The notes: a model not told the origin generated them from the sequence alone. 64,000 nucleotides of DNA from Candidatus Saccharimonadota bacterium (GCA_027450165.1 DAIDKE010000002.1:62001-126000); one strand, 5' to 3'. Positions 33,243-42,176 are shown, counted from the stretch's first letter. A program made the numbers and translations.

Positions 33243-33842
33243 ATGAATACCACCACATCCGCACCAACCGCGGCTTTAACTTCCGAGGGCTTCGTCGTTG
33301 AATATTACGACGTAGTTGACCGCAACGATAAATTACTTGGCTATACGGCCGATTTTGACGAGGCACGCCGGCGTGGCTTGTGGCGCCGCGGCATTAGGGT
33401 GATCATATATACCGACACTGGGCGCATTGTCATGCAAAAACGTTCTAACAACCTGGTCTTTTACCCCGGTGAAGTTGAGGTATCGGTCGGCGGAGGCGTT
33501 AATACCGGCGAAACTCCGCTTGATGCTGTTATTCGCGAGGTTAAAGAAGAACTCGGTATAGATATATCTGGCTATAAGATACGATTTTTGGGTCGTACGC
33601 GCTACAATCATCGGTTTAAGAATAACTGCGCTCATCGAATTATCGGCTATAACTACGCCGTTCGCATACCCGAAAAAGATCTGAAATTCAATCCGGACAC
33701 GCGTGAAACAGAGGCAGTTTTTCTAATGACTCGGCGCCAATTACTGCGAGCCTTAAGAACGCACCGCATTAAAAACTTCGGTCGACTTGTACCGCTTTAT
33801 GCAACCTGGCGCAAGCTGCTAGACGAAATACCTAAGAATTAG
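33243..33842 (+). CDS. Nudix hydrolase (isopentenyl-diphosphate isomerase-like)
   Basis: 199 residues. The complete Nudix box runs from GGGVNTGETPLDAVI to REVKEELGI (Gx5Ex7REUxEExGU). The flanking EYYDVVDRNDKLLGY and WRRGIRVIIYT resemble the IPP isomerase/YfcD branch, whose members act on nucleoside diphosphates or unknown substrates. Leaderless start. The last 11 nt overlap the 3' end of tdk on the other strand. Confidence 0.88.
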   Translation: MNTTTSAPTAALTSEGFVVEYYDVVDRNDKLLGYTADFDEARRRGLWRRGIRVIIYTDTGRIVMQKRSNNLVFYPGEVEVSVGGGVNTGETPLDAVIREVKEELGIDISGYKIRFLGRTRYNHRFKNNCAHRIIGYNYAVRIPEKDLKFNPDTRETEAVFLMTRRQLLRALRTHRIKNFGRLVPLYATWRKLLDEIPKN

Positions 33843-34425
33843 CCTTGGCAAGCTCGGTTAAATAGCAGCTGCCGCAGAGTGAGTCATAAGTGACGCTACC
33901 TTCGCCGTCGATCGCCACTTGATTGCCATCAAAAACGAAAACACCATTAACCATACGGGTATTGAATTCGGCTTGCGAGCCGCAGCGGCACATTGTCGGC
34001 AGTTTTTCAATATGATCGGCCAGCTCAAGTAGCCGTTTGCTTCCAGGGAACATTAACCGGCGAAAATCGGCCCTTAAGCCATATGCGATTACCGAAATCT
34101 CGTCGAACTTAGCAACTTCAAATAGTTGATCGATCTGTTCCGGCTGCAAAAATTGAGCTTCGTCAACCAAAACGCAATTTAAGCCACCTTTTTTATCACT
34201 AATTTTGCGGATAGTATCGCGGAGGTTCATTTTTGGCGTGATTAGGGCGTCAACTTTACGTTCAAGTCCGGCCCGCGCCACAATCATCTTGCTGCCTTTA
34301 GTGTCAACGCTCGGCTTGACGACAGCTACCTTCAAGCCGCGTTCCTCGTAGTTATAGGCGGCATTAATCAAGGCCGTACTTTTACCGCTATTCATCGCGC
34401 CGTATTTAAAGTGAAGTTTTGCCAT
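33832..34425 (-). CDS. tdk: Thymidine kinase (type II)
   Basis: Salvages thymidine to dTMP. The 197-residue protein has Walker A YGAMNSGKSTALI at about 8-20, the DEAQFL Walker B region, and the zinc-lasso Cys residues in TMCRCGSQAEFN and SLCGSCYL. VVKPSVDTKG is the typical phosphate-site follow-up. Shine-Dalgarno GAGAGGG precedes the ATG. Together with thyA and tmk in the same window the cell has both de novo and salvage routes to dTMP. Confidence 0.96.
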   Translation of the reverse strand: MAKLHFKYGAMNSGKSTALINAAYNYEERGLKVAVVKPSVDTKGSKMIVARAGLERKVDALITPKMNLRDTIRKISDKKGGLNCVLVDEAQFLQPEQIDQLFEVAKFDEISVIAYGLRADFRRLMFPGSKRLLELADHIEKLPTMCRCGSQAEFNTRMVNGVFVFDGNQVAIDGEGSVTYDSLCGSCYLTELAKANS

Positions 34426-34492
34426 ACCGCCCTCTCAATCTAATTTAGATTTTAGCACGGTGACCGATGATAATTACTAGTTTGTTGTTTAT

Positions 34493-35356
34493 TTAACCGA
34501 CTTGCGCTGCGCTAATGACTTCGGCCGAAGCTCGCAAATAGTCTTCAGCCGCTTGCATATCAAGTGGTCGTTTGCCTAATTCGTCTATCGGATGCAACTG
34601 TCCTTCGGCGTCCCAGGACAGATTTGGGTATTTTCTAAGTAATTGTGGCAAATCGTCGCGCACAACGTCGGCACTTAAGCCGCCAGCGACCGCTAGTCCA
34701 ACTTTCACGTCAAGTTTGGAATCGGCCTCTTCTAGAAAATGATCGAGACTCGTAACGTCGAGGCGCTTACCTGTGCCGTGTGAAGAATCAAACAAAATAT
34801 AATCAATAAATCTAACATAGTGACCCAAGCGCCGCGCCACACCTTTTGGCTTGAGCTCGTCCATAGCGTCCTTGTGGCACTGCAAAAGAGTCGTCAAACC
34901 ATATTCTTCGCTTAGCTCCTCAAGAAAATGCAGCATCGCGTTATCGTTATGCCATGGTAAAAGGTCGAACTGAATAGCCTGAAGCCATGGCCCTCCACGC
35001 TCAACAATTCTTCTGACGAACTGGCGTCGGTAGTCTGCATCGGTGACAAACTTGCTGTCTATGTAAGTCAGCGCAACAGGCAAGGTGTCCGGAGAGGTTG
35101 CATTGTGGTCCCGCCCGTCGAGCGCGCCTCGAAACTCATTTTCGCCGACCGGATACCACTCCCGCCCGTACCTATTTTCAACATCAAGCCATTGGGTTGT
35201 GTGAACTGCTTTGACGCCCAGTCCAAGCTGACGGCCAGTTTTAAATAAGCCAACTTCTTCGGCGCTAGCCTCGAGCTGGTGCTGAATCTCTGGCGAAATT
35301 ACGCCGCTAACGCCAACGTAAGGTTGTGGCCTCTCGCTGTTGATAGATGATGTCAT
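34493..35356 (-). CDS. Phosphoribosylanthranilate isomerase-like TIM-barrel protein
   Basis: 287 residues. The start PYVGVSGVISPEIQHQLEAS and the C-terminal FDSSHGTGKRLDV and VGLAVAGGLSADVV match the first strand and the phosphate-binding strands 7-8 of TrpF-type barrels. The central part differs and contains QAIQFDLLPWHND. No trp genes are near, and the protein is longer than TrpF (about 200-220), so tryptophan synthesis is doubtful. It may be a related sugar-phosphate enzyme. Sits between tdk and a Nudix gene. Confidence 0.6.
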   Translation of the reverse strand: MTSSINSERPQPYVGVSGVISPEIQHQLEASAEEVGLFKTGRQLGLGVKAVHTTQWLDVENRYGREWYPVGENEFRGALDGRDHNATSPDTLPVALTYIDSKFVTDADYRRQFVRRIVERGGPWLQAIQFDLLPWHNDNAMLHFLEELSEEYGLTTLLQCHKDAMDELKPKGVARRLGHYVRFIDYILFDSSHGTGKRLDVTSLDHFLEEADSKLDVKVGLAVAGGLSADVVRDDLPQLLRKYPNLSWDAEGQLHPIDELGKRPLDMQAAEDYLRASAEVISAAQVG

Positions 35357-35402
35357 TTTTTTAGTATCTCTAAGTTAGTAGTAATTAACAAGCATAAATG
35401 GT

Positions 35403-35939
35403 TTAGCCGAAGACCCTCGGATCAACTTCTTCCCAGGTTCGGAATGCGGTCGTTAAAACATATTGACCAATCTCGCGGACGTTTTCGGGAATCCTTGACC
35501 CATCGAGATCGCTTAACTCTTGGTAACTAAGCCAGCGCAAATCGGTTGACTCGCCTTCGTCTGGGCGGTGAGCCGGCTCGCCAGTTGCCGTAAAAGCCAT
35601 AGCAATGTCGGTGTGCTTGTGATGTCCTTCGTGATCGAAATTGTGCGTGTTAATTGATACCGGATACGGCAATAATGTCGTATTGGTCATAGTTTTAATG
35701 CGGTCTTTGGGTTGTAGTAACCTTAGCTGCTCGATGTCATAACCGGCCTCTTCTAGCAACTCATGCTTAATGGCCTGCCATGGATTTTCGGTTAGCTCAA
35801 CATGGCCGCCTGGCTGCAATAAAATGTGCAGTAGTTTATGTGTATGTAGCAAAAGTCGCGGCTCGTCGGTGTCCTTGCGAACAATAAACGCACTCGCCGT
35901 TAGGTCGTGTTCACCTTCCCCTGTGTGAATATGTGGCAT
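35403..35939 (-). CDS. Nudix hydrolase
   Basis: 178 residues with a Nudix box GGHVELTENPWQAIKHELL then EEAGY. The usual Arg before the first Glu is His here (KHELLEE), but the catalytic glutamates are kept. The preceding LLLHTHKLLHILLQPGGHVE is typical of the 8-oxo-dGTP/ADP-ribose type family fused in 'hydrolase in DNA damage' groups; the substrate is unknown. It starts 4 bp after the stop of the upstream hydrolase gene, so both are likely in one operon. Confidence 0.85.
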   Translation of the reverse strand: MPHIHTGEGEHDLTASAFIVRKDTDEPRLLLHTHKLLHILLQPGGHVELTENPWQAIKHELLEEAGYDIEQLRLLQPKDRIKTMTNTTLLPYPVSINTHNFDHEGHHKHTDIAMAFTATGEPAHRPDEGESTDLRWLSYQELSDLDGSRIPENVREIGQYVLTTAFRTWEEVDPRVFG

Positions 35940-35943
35940 ATGC

Positions 35944-37266
35944 CTAGCTTAACCCTGATTTGAAAGTTTTCAAATAGTCATACTTTGAGCCGCCGGCTGT
36001 TGTGTCGGCATGTAGGCCTTGGTTGGTTTTGATTTTGTTATTACTACTATCTTGATCGGCGCTCGCAATCACTGCGTTGATAGACGGGTTAATATTTGTG
36101 TTGATAAATTTGTTGTACATATCTTTGCGATATGGCAGGTTAAAATGTGTGACATCTAGAGGTACGAACGTGACATTGGCGCCGTATTTTTTGGCTAGTT
36201 TACTTAGCGCGTTTGAGCTTTCGCTAACATTAACGATGTGATCTTTGGAAGGTATTTCGGCCATCGTGTAATGAATAACTGGCTGGATACCGTCTTTTGG
36301 CTTCGACAAAATTTCGACAATCTTATCGATACTATATTCATTTAAGAACTGGTCGCGATCGCTATCTGGAAAATTCATTGGCGCACCTTCGACAATAGCT
36401 GCCTGGTTATAAGCCAAAGCTGGCGTTGCCACATTTGGGTTAGCTATTTCGGCGTTGGTCTTGCGGACCGCCGAGATAAAGCCCTGAAGGTCGAAAATCT
36501 TGCCGTTATGATACATAAATTGGTTTTGAGAGCTATATAGATTAGCGGCCGCCTGAGCTGTGTGTGAGTATTGCAGGCCGTCACAGACTTTTATCTCGTT
36601 AAAACAAGCGTTTAGGCTGCGGCCGATCACACTGGAGGCAATATTCATCACCTGCTGCGCGACCCCGTCTTTGCCGACTGGTGTGCTGTTCATGGTGTCG
36701 CCCACAATATAAACATTCGGCTGGGTGACTTGGATTTCGGCGCCAATTGCGCTCAGCGCTACGCCGCCCATGCTGTAGCCGTCCAAATTCAAATAACGAA
36801 TTGGTACGCCGGTTTTCTTTTCCTCGGCCTGCAAGCCGTCCATAACAGCCTTAACGTAAGTATCGACGTCGATATAATCACCACCGTAATCAAGCGCAAA
36901 GACGTGCCCAAAGTTGGCATGAGCCTTAAGGGCTTCGGCGGCGATAGTCGATTCTTTAGTATTAAAGCCGGTTAAAACGATTGTCGCGCGGTCTTCGTCG
37001 GCGGTGTTTGTGGGGTCATAGATATGTTCAAGCTCTGGCTCAATACTAGCGGCGTAGGCTCTGCCGTTCTGGATATCTGCTCGCAAGAAGGCGCCCATAG
37101 TTAGCGATGCCATGCCCAGGCCAGCCATAACTACACCAGCGGCTTCTAGCCTTCGGATCCGTGTTTGACGTTGTATCTCGCGTCGGTGATGCTCGTATGC
37201 CGCCATATCGACTTTGGGCGCTGGTGGTAAATCGGACAAACCGGACGTCAACTCCGGGCTTTTCAT
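35944..37266 (-). CDS. Membrane-anchored alpha/beta hydrolase-like protein
   Basis: 440 residues. After a 35-residue charged N-terminus there is one membrane segment (LEAAGVVMAGLGMASLTMGA), so the catalytic part is outside. LNLDGYSMGGVALSAIG holds the GxSxG elbow (GYSMG), and LDVTHFNLPYRKDMY near the C-terminus a possible His. ATIVLTGFNTKES is the usual first strand before the oxyanion loop. I infer an esterase or peptidase acting at the cell surface. Start at 37266: the extended -10 TGCTATAAT lies 6 nt before the ATG. Confidence 0.7.
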   Translation of the reverse strand: MKSPELTSGLSDLPPAPKVDMAAYEHHRREIQRQTRIRRLEAAGVVMAGLGMASLTMGAFLRADIQNGRAYAASIEPELEHIYDPTNTADEDRATIVLTGFNTKESTIAAEALKAHANFGHVFALDYGGDYIDVDTYVKAVMDGLQAEEKKTGVPIRYLNLDGYSMGGVALSAIGAEIQVTQPNVYIVGDTMNSTPVGKDGVAQQVMNIASSVIGRSLNACFNEIKVCDGLQYSHTAQAAANLYSSQNQFMYHNGKIFDLQGFISAVRKTNAEIANPNVATPALAYNQAAIVEGAPMNFPDSDRDQFLNEYSIDKIVEILSKPKDGIQPVIHYTMAEIPSKDHIVNVSESSNALSKLAKKYGANVTFVPLDVTHFNLPYRKDMYNKFINTNINPSINAVIASADQDSSNNKIKTNQGLHADTTAGGSKYDYLKTFKSGLS

Positions 37267-37272
37267 TGGGGC

Positions 37273-37316
37273 ATTATAGCACAGCCTAGCTGTAGTAAAA
37301 CCTAAGGATGTACAAT
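37273..37316. promoter_or_regulatory. Divergent leaderless promoters, hydrolase / zinc-ribbon protein
   Basis: Leftward TGCTATAAT (hexamer complement of 37273-37278) is 6 nt from the hydrolase ATG. Rightward TGTACAAT (hexamer 37311-37316) is 6 nt from the ATG at 37323. The context TACAATGGTG before the ATG is the same as at the permease gene (1059). Confidence 0.6.
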
Positions 37317-37322
37317 GGTGCA

Positions 37323-37526
37323 ATGAAGCATAAGAAGCGTGGCCCAACTAATCCGCTATCGCCCAACCCGTCTGACTACTGTTATGCGCGCGGTAAAAAG
37401 AAGCGAAAATATAAAACTAAACTTGAAGCTGAAATTTTCGCACCGACGCATAAATTACAACAGTACGTCTGTGAGTACTGCGGTTTTTGGCATAATGGCA
37501 ACAGTAGTCTAAATAATAAAGACTAG
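37323..37526 (+). CDS. Small protein with single zinc-ribbon knuckle
   Basis: 67 residues, strongly basic. The C-terminal YVCEYCGFWHNGN has a CxxC knuckle followed by His, and Cys at CYARG near residue 20 may complete the site. Similar small 'CxYCxxWHxG' proteins occur in phages and bacteria, function unknown. Possibly nucleic-acid binding. Leaderless start. Confidence 0.7.
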   Translation: MKHKKRGPTNPLSPNPSDYCYARGKKKRKYKTKLEAEIFAPTHKLQQYVCEYCGFWHNGNSSLNNKD

Positions 37527-37598
37527 AGGTGTTGACACTATAGTATATCTAGCTAATTTAGGTTATGCTATATATAAAGTTCAACCAAGATAAAAATA

Positions 37599-38684
37599 GT
37601 GTCAAAAATAAAAAAATCATCGTCGACTAAACGTTCAAGCGGCCAAGCGCTGATAATTGTTATTGGTATTGTTTTGTCTTTGGCGGCCGTGGGCGGTTCG
37701 GCTCTAGCTTTTGAGAATTATGTGTTGCCGCATAAAGTGGCCGTTACTAATCAGAAGCCTAAGACAACCCCTAAGACAACAAGCGCGCCCAAAGCTGCGC
37801 CAACCAAGACTACTGCACCAGCTCAGACGCCTAAACAAACACAAGCTCCGGTAGATACTACCGTTCAGCCGACGGCACCGGTTGTAGCGACGCCACCCCC
37901 AACTCCGGCACCGCAACCGGTGGCCCAAACACAGCCATCGCCAGGTACAAGTGTCCAGCAGCTCGTACCAACTTCAAGTACCTCAACCAGTTCGACATCA
38001 TCGACTAGCTCAACATCGAGCACGACTGGCTCGTCCGACCCCGCTCCAGCCACCGGTGGCTATAATTCAACCAACTGGTCAGGCTATGCTGCTTTAAGCG
38101 GCAAATTTACATCCGTAAGTGGCTCATGGGTGGTTCCGTCGGTGACCGGCACCGGCAGCGGCGAATCTGGCGATGCTAGCTGGGTTGGCATCGGTGGCGT
38201 CAACTCGAAAGATTTAATCCAAGCTGGCACTGATAACACAGTCAATGCCGACGGCAGCGTTACGACAATCGCCTTTTATGAAATGCTACCAGACCCCGCC
38301 ATGCAAATCACTTCTCTTAAAGTTAGCGTTGGTGATACAATTTCAGTTTCGATTGTCCAGCAAGCCGACGGCACCTGGACGATTACCGTCGGCGACGTAA
38401 CCACCGGCAAGGCCTATACTAACAACGTTAGCTATACATCTACCTACTCGTCGGCCGAATGGATCGAAGAAGACCCTAGCTACCTAAATGGCTCGCTGGT
38501 ACCGTTTGATAAATTTAGTCACGTAGTATTTTCGGGCGGCGGTGCAACCATGAACGGTGCACTAACAACCATTACCGCCAGTGGCGCTCAGCCAATCACC
38601 CTAGTCGATAGCGCCAGTAACCCACTCGCCACGCCATCGGTTGTTGACAGTACTGGTGAAAGCTTTTGGGTAGTTAGAAACTAG
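37599..38684 (+). CDS. Secreted glutamic peptidase of G1 (eqolisin) type
   Basis: 361 residues. An N-terminal membrane or signal segment (ALIIVIGIVLSLAAVGGSAL) is followed by a Thr/Pro/Ser-rich linker to about residue 150, then a beta-sandwich domain: NSTNWSGYAAL, SVSGSWVVPSV, DASWVGIGG, DLIQAGTDNTV and SSAEWIEEDPS. The Gln in LIQAG and the Glu in AEWIEED match the catalytic Gln/Glu pair of scytalidoglutamic-type peptidases. Such enzymes cut proteins at acidic pH outside the cell. The start is GTG at 37599, downstream of TATGCTATATAT. Confidence 0.85.
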   Translation: MSKIKKSSSTKRSSGQALIIVIGIVLSLAAVGGSALAFENYVLPHKVAVTNQKPKTTPKTTSAPKAAPTKTTAPAQTPKQTQAPVDTTVQPTAPVVATPPPTPAPQPVAQTQPSPGTSVQQLVPTSSTSTSSTSSTSSTSSTTGSSDPAPATGGYNSTNWSGYAALSGKFTSVSGSWVVPSVTGTGSGESGDASWVGIGGVNSKDLIQAGTDNTVNADGSVTTIAFYEMLPDPAMQITSLKVSVGDTISVSIVQQADGTWTITVGDVTTGKAYTNNVSYTSTYSSAEWIEEDPSYLNGSLVPFDKFSHVVFSGGGATMNGALTTITASGAQPITLVDSASNPLATPSVVDSTGESFWVVRN

Positions 38685-38708
38685 TTCTAATTTTGACGAT
38701 GATCTTGC

Positions 38709-40865
38709 CTATAGCTGTGGCAGTACGGTATCAAGAGCCTGACCAACGGTCATAACCTGTACGCCGGTTGAACGTATGTTTGACAACTCAGCCGATAAGT
38801 CGGATGGTGTCGTATGGTACGGGTCAGTGCCATTGTCGATGCCATGATAGACGATTACGAGCCAGCTATTGGTGTTAATAGCCTGGTTGACCCAATCGGC
38901 AACCTCGGCCGGAGTCGTGGTAGCTTCTATATTTTGGACGCGTATGTTGTACGGGTCGAAATTATCTTTGCTGTTATAGCCTACATCAACCGAACGGTGC
39001 GATCGATAATATTGTTTGACAGCGGTTAATACTGATTGGTTGTATAGACCTTCGGGGCTGGCAAAGTCGATTGCCGTATCACTACCAAACAATCCGCGGA
39101 GCGTAGATTGTGATTGGCTTAGTTCGGTGTTTAAGGCGCTACTCGTTAGGGTCGTTAGTGCGGGATGTGTTACTGTGTGTGATCCAATCTCGCTGCCCTG
39201 TGCTTTAAAGGCACTTGCCTGAGCGGTCGTCATGTAGCCGGGTGTATTGAGGAAACCCGATATCAGGTATTGAGTTGAGACGACGCCATATTGTTCAAGC
39301 AAAGGAAGGCCATTGGTGTAGGTTGAAGCGAGACCATCATCAAAAGTTAAACTCACGATTGGCTGCGAAAAACCGGTCGGAGTGTATTCTTGCATGCTAT
39401 AGTCGTCAACTTGAAGCCAGCCATTGCTTGAGATCAGCATGAATACGGTAGCTGACGTGGCGCCCTTCGGCAAAGTGAATGTAGAGCTATATTGCGTCCA
39501 AGTAGTACTAGAGTTGCTATTAGGTAACGGTCGAGGAATTGTCATGTAGTTTTCGTTATTGCTTGAGTCGGTGTACATAACAACGGCGCTAGGCTGGGTG
39601 TTCGTTTTGTACCAAGCCGAAAACTTATAAGATTTATCACCCGACACAGACGATATTGGGTTAAAGTACCATTTTGCGTCCCCGCTAGAGTATTTACTGA
39701 TTGTGACTTTAACGCTTTTCGTACTGTTGTGTCCGTCGTTTGTGATGTAGCTAAAAGTCGATGTATTCGTTCCCCACTTATCGTGTTGCCAGCCGGTAGG
39801 CTGATTGTTGCTGGCGCTCTCGACCGACGGGTTGGAAATTAGGTTTGACGTGGGCACTTTGACCATCAAACTTACGTCATCAATCGACAGCCATCCATTC
39901 GCGGCAATAAGATGAAAGATAGACACCTTTGTAATATTGGCCGGAATGGTCAGGTCGACAGACGCTTGAGCCCAAGTCTGACTTGCTGGAACACTCCCTA
40001 AATCAACGTAGGTAGCCTGACCGGACGCATCAAGGTATTGCGCGACCAATTCAGTACTGGTGCTAGATTGATAATAATCAGAATATGTATAGGCCTGGCC
40101 GGCATTAACCGCAACCGCGTTAGCATACCACTTGGCGTCACCGCTCGAATAGTTACTCATTTGAACATAAAGGCTTCTTGTGCCAGTGTGTCCAGTGTTC
40201 TGGTAGCTAAAATTCGACGTGTTTGTGCCCCAGCCACCCTGGTTCCACGAGTCGGGCGTTACGCCGTCGGTTGAGGTCTCCATCGACGGATTGGCAATTA
40301 AGTTCTGTGTTGTTGTTGGTGGTGTCACGAACAGAGCAAGTCTAACGTCATCGATAGTTAAGCTGCCGTTACTATCAATAAGATGGTATACAGTAACGGT
40401 TGCAACGTTAGAAGGTGTTGTGAAGTCGGTTGTGTACTGCATCCAGTTGGTTGCTGGCGCTGCTGGCGATAATTCCACATATGTACTATTGCCGCTATTA
40501 TCGACAAACGCCGCGACGACCCTTGTGCTAACGTCAGAACGATAATAGTCAGAATAGGTGTATTTAGTGCTTGGTGAAACAGACACGGGGTTCGCTAACC
40601 ACTTTGCGTCACCTGTCGAGTAGTTAGTTATATTAACCGTGGCGCTCATGCTTCCGCTGTGCGGATTAGTAGAGCTGTAGTCAAAGCTTCTAGTGTTGCT
40701 CCCCCAGCCACCCTGGTTCCAGTCAGTTGGCTGACCGCCGCTTGCCGTTTCAAAAGACGGATTAGATATTAAGTTAACTGACGCCGCCCTAACTGGTGGC
40801 TGCAAGCCTAATAATAGATATAATGATAGAAACAACCCTGATATTAAATACACAAACTTCTTCAT
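38709..40865 (-). CDS. Secreted polysaccharide deacetylase with three CBM-like modules
   Basis: 718 residues. Signal peptide (KKFVYLISGLFLSLYLLLG, cleavage after RAA). Three homologous modules of about 150 residues (about 30-180, 187-335, 345-490), each opening NLISNPSFE or LIANPSME and containing GDAKW and LTIDDV/LSIDDV, resemble CBM4/9-type carbohydrate-binding folds. The C-terminal NodB domain (about 510-718) has LTFDDGLAST and GSHTVTHPAL, giving the metal triad Asp/His/His of CE4 enzymes. It probably deacetylates chitin-, peptidoglycan- or xylan-like polymer. Promoter TTGACG-17-TATAAT and GGGAG precede the ATG. Confidence 0.92.
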   Translation of the reverse strand: MKKFVYLISGLFLSLYLLLGLQPPVRAASVNLISNPSFETASGGQPTDWNQGGWGSNTRSFDYSSTNPHSGSMSATVNITNYSTGDAKWLANPVSVSPSTKYTYSDYYRSDVSTRVVAAFVDNSGNSTYVELSPAAPATNWMQYTTDFTTPSNVATVTVYHLIDSNGSLTIDDVRLALFVTPPTTTQNLIANPSMETSTDGVTPDSWNQGGWGTNTSNFSYQNTGHTGTRSLYVQMSNYSSGDAKWYANAVAVNAGQAYTYSDYYQSSTSTELVAQYLDASGQATYVDLGSVPASQTWAQASVDLTIPANITKVSIFHLIAANGWLSIDDVSLMVKVPTSNLISNPSVESASNNQPTGWQHDKWGTNTSTFSYITNDGHNSTKSVKVTISKYSSGDAKWYFNPISSVSGDKSYKFSAWYKTNTQPSAVVMYTDSSNNENYMTIPRPLPNSNSSTTWTQYSSTFTLPKGATSATVFMLISSNGWLQVDDYSMQEYTPTGFSQPIVSLTFDDGLASTYTNGLPLLEQYGVVSTQYLISGFLNTPGYMTTAQASAFKAQGSEIGSHTVTHPALTTLTSSALNTELSQSQSTLRGLFGSDTAIDFASPEGLYNQSVLTAVKQYYRSHRSVDVGYNSKDNFDPYNIRVQNIEATTTPAEVADWVNQAINTNSWLVIVYHGIDNGTDPYHTTPSDLSAELSNIRSTGVQVMTVGQALDTVLPQL

Positions 40866-40888
40866 ACAAAACTCCCGCTTATATAACT

Positions 40889-40917
40889 ATTATATTAAGC
40901 TTGCAACATCACGTCAA
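40889..40917 (-). promoter_or_regulatory. Promoter of the deacetylase gene
   Basis: On the minus strand TTGACG (complement of 40912-40917), 17-bp spacer, TATAAT (complement of 40889-40894). Confidence 0.8.
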
Positions 40918-40953
40918 TTATGGCCTGAATAAGTTTTTGCATAACCAGTTTAG

Positions 40954-42099
40954 TTACTTGGCGAGTGGAAAATAGTTGACGCTGGCAATTTGTGCGCTAA
41001 CTGGGAACATATTTTGATCAATGCCGTCTGGCGGGTATTTCGCTGGGTCACCAGTGTACCACTTACCGCCAATCGCGAGATTCAAAATCAAGTGATATGG
41101 CTGATCGTATGGCCACTGTGTATAGTCGTCATTAGCACCTTTTGTTACCGAGTAGCATTCGTTGCCGTCAATAGTGAAGGTTATCTTGTCGGGCGTCCAA
41201 GATAGGCCGTAAACATGAAAAGTCTTATCGGAATCAGGCACCTTAAGGGTTGAGAAGTATTTTTCTGGGTATGGGTTATTGGTCGGATCTTTGAGCGAAT
41301 GGGCGATACAATACATAACGTTAGGGTCAACACCCGACGTTTCGGCAATGTCCAGCTCGCCATTTAGGTAATATTTATTAGACCCACTTGGTATAGGGTT
41401 ACCGTTATAGATGTTTTTAGATGGCTCAAGCCAGATTGCCGGCCACGTGCCTACGCCGACTGGCAATTTGGCGGTTACCTCAATCTTGCCATACTGGAAG
41501 TCCTCTTTGCCAAGCGTATCAACTCGGCCTGATGTGTAGTTATAGCCAAGTTCGCTCTGCTTATGCGCCTCGAGTACTAGTTTGCCGTTCTCTACCCTAA
41601 CGTTACTCAAGCTATCGGTATAAACTTGTTTTTCTTCGTTAGCAATTGGTGGCCCATCAACAATATTCCAATCCTTTTTACCTAACGGTCCATCTGGCAT
41701 CGTACTAAAATCCTGCGACCAGCTGGCGAATTTTTCGAATCGACCATCAGGAAAGGCCTGAACTTCCGGTTTTGCGGGTGGTGTTACCTCAGTACTACTC
41801 GGTGACGGTGAAGGCTCGGGTGCGGCTGTGGTCTGCTGCGGCCGGCTGTTTGGATTTGAAGGTGACCCTGTTGATACTGACTCCGTTTCAGCTGGTCCGG
41901 ACTGAGAGAAGCTAGGAGCCACGGTCAGAGCCAAACTAAGAAGCCCGGTGAGACCAAGCCGCGTGGCCACGATCCTTAGTCGATGTCGTCTTTCTTGCTT
42001 TTCTTGGGCAATCAAATCGCCGACTTCGCCTAGGTCATGGGCATATTCAGGCTCCGTGTTACTGGAGCCGGCTGAGTTTATTTGACCATCTTTATGCAT
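40954..42099 (-). CDS. GH16 family endo-glucanase, membrane-linked
   Basis: 381 residues. A cytoplasmic N-terminus of about 45 residues, one membrane segment (LGLTGLLSLALTVAPSF), a Ser/Pro/Thr linker to about 115, then a GH16 beta-jellyroll: WSQDFSTMPDGPLGKKDW, YGKIEVTAKLP and the active site GELDIAETSG (ExDxxE), ending HLILNLAIGGKW. Related enzymes cut beta-1,3- or mixed-linkage glucans, agar or carrageenan. A near-consensus promoter (TTGACT-17-TATAAT) is 8 nt from the ATG, so leaderless. Divergent from the GC-rich GT2 cassette. Confidence 0.92.
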   Translation of the reverse strand: MHKDGQINSAGSSNTEPEYAHDLGEVGDLIAQEKQERRHRLRIVATRLGLTGLLSLALTVAPSFSQSGPAETESVSTGSPSNPNSRPQQTTAAPEPSPSPSSTEVTPPAKPEVQAFPDGRFEKFASWSQDFSTMPDGPLGKKDWNIVDGPPIANEEKQVYTDSLSNVRVENGKLVLEAHKQSELGYNYTSGRVDTLGKEDFQYGKIEVTAKLPVGVGTWPAIWLEPSKNIYNGNPIPSGSNKYYLNGELDIAETSGVDPNVMYCIAHSLKDPTNNPYPEKYFSTLKVPDSDKTFHVYGLSWTPDKITFTIDGNECYSVTKGANDDYTQWPYDQPYHLILNLAIGGKWYTGDPAKYPPDGIDQNMFPVSAQIASVNYFPLAK

Positions 42100-42107
42100 A
42101 GAACATT

Positions 42108-42136
42108 ATTATAAACAAAACAGAGGTAAAAGTCAA
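42108..42136 (-). promoter_or_regulatory. Promoter of the GH16 gene
   Basis: Minus strand TTGACT (complement of 42131-42136), 17-bp spacer, TATAAT (complement of 42108-42113), 8 nt to the ATG. Its -35 is about 12 bp from the -35 of the divergent GT2 promoter. Confidence 0.82.
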
Positions 42137-42147
42137 TAGGTATAGGA

Positions 42148-42176
42148 TTGACAAATACTGTAAAACAGTATATATT
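42148..42176 (+). promoter_or_regulatory. GT2 promoter with palindromic operator in its spacer
   Basis: TTGACA (42148-42153), 17-bp spacer, TATATT (42171-42176). ATACTGT-AAA-ACAGTAT forms a perfect 7+7 inverted repeat spanning 42156-42172, that is inside the spacer and into the -10 box, a classical repressor position. Confidence 0.78.

Noticed and set aside
33832-34425. Degenerate zinc site in thymidine kinase (CxC instead of CxxC)
   Set aside because: The CRCG arrangement resembles the CHCG of E. coli Tdk, as I recall it, and the second CxxC pair is kept, so the site looks normal.
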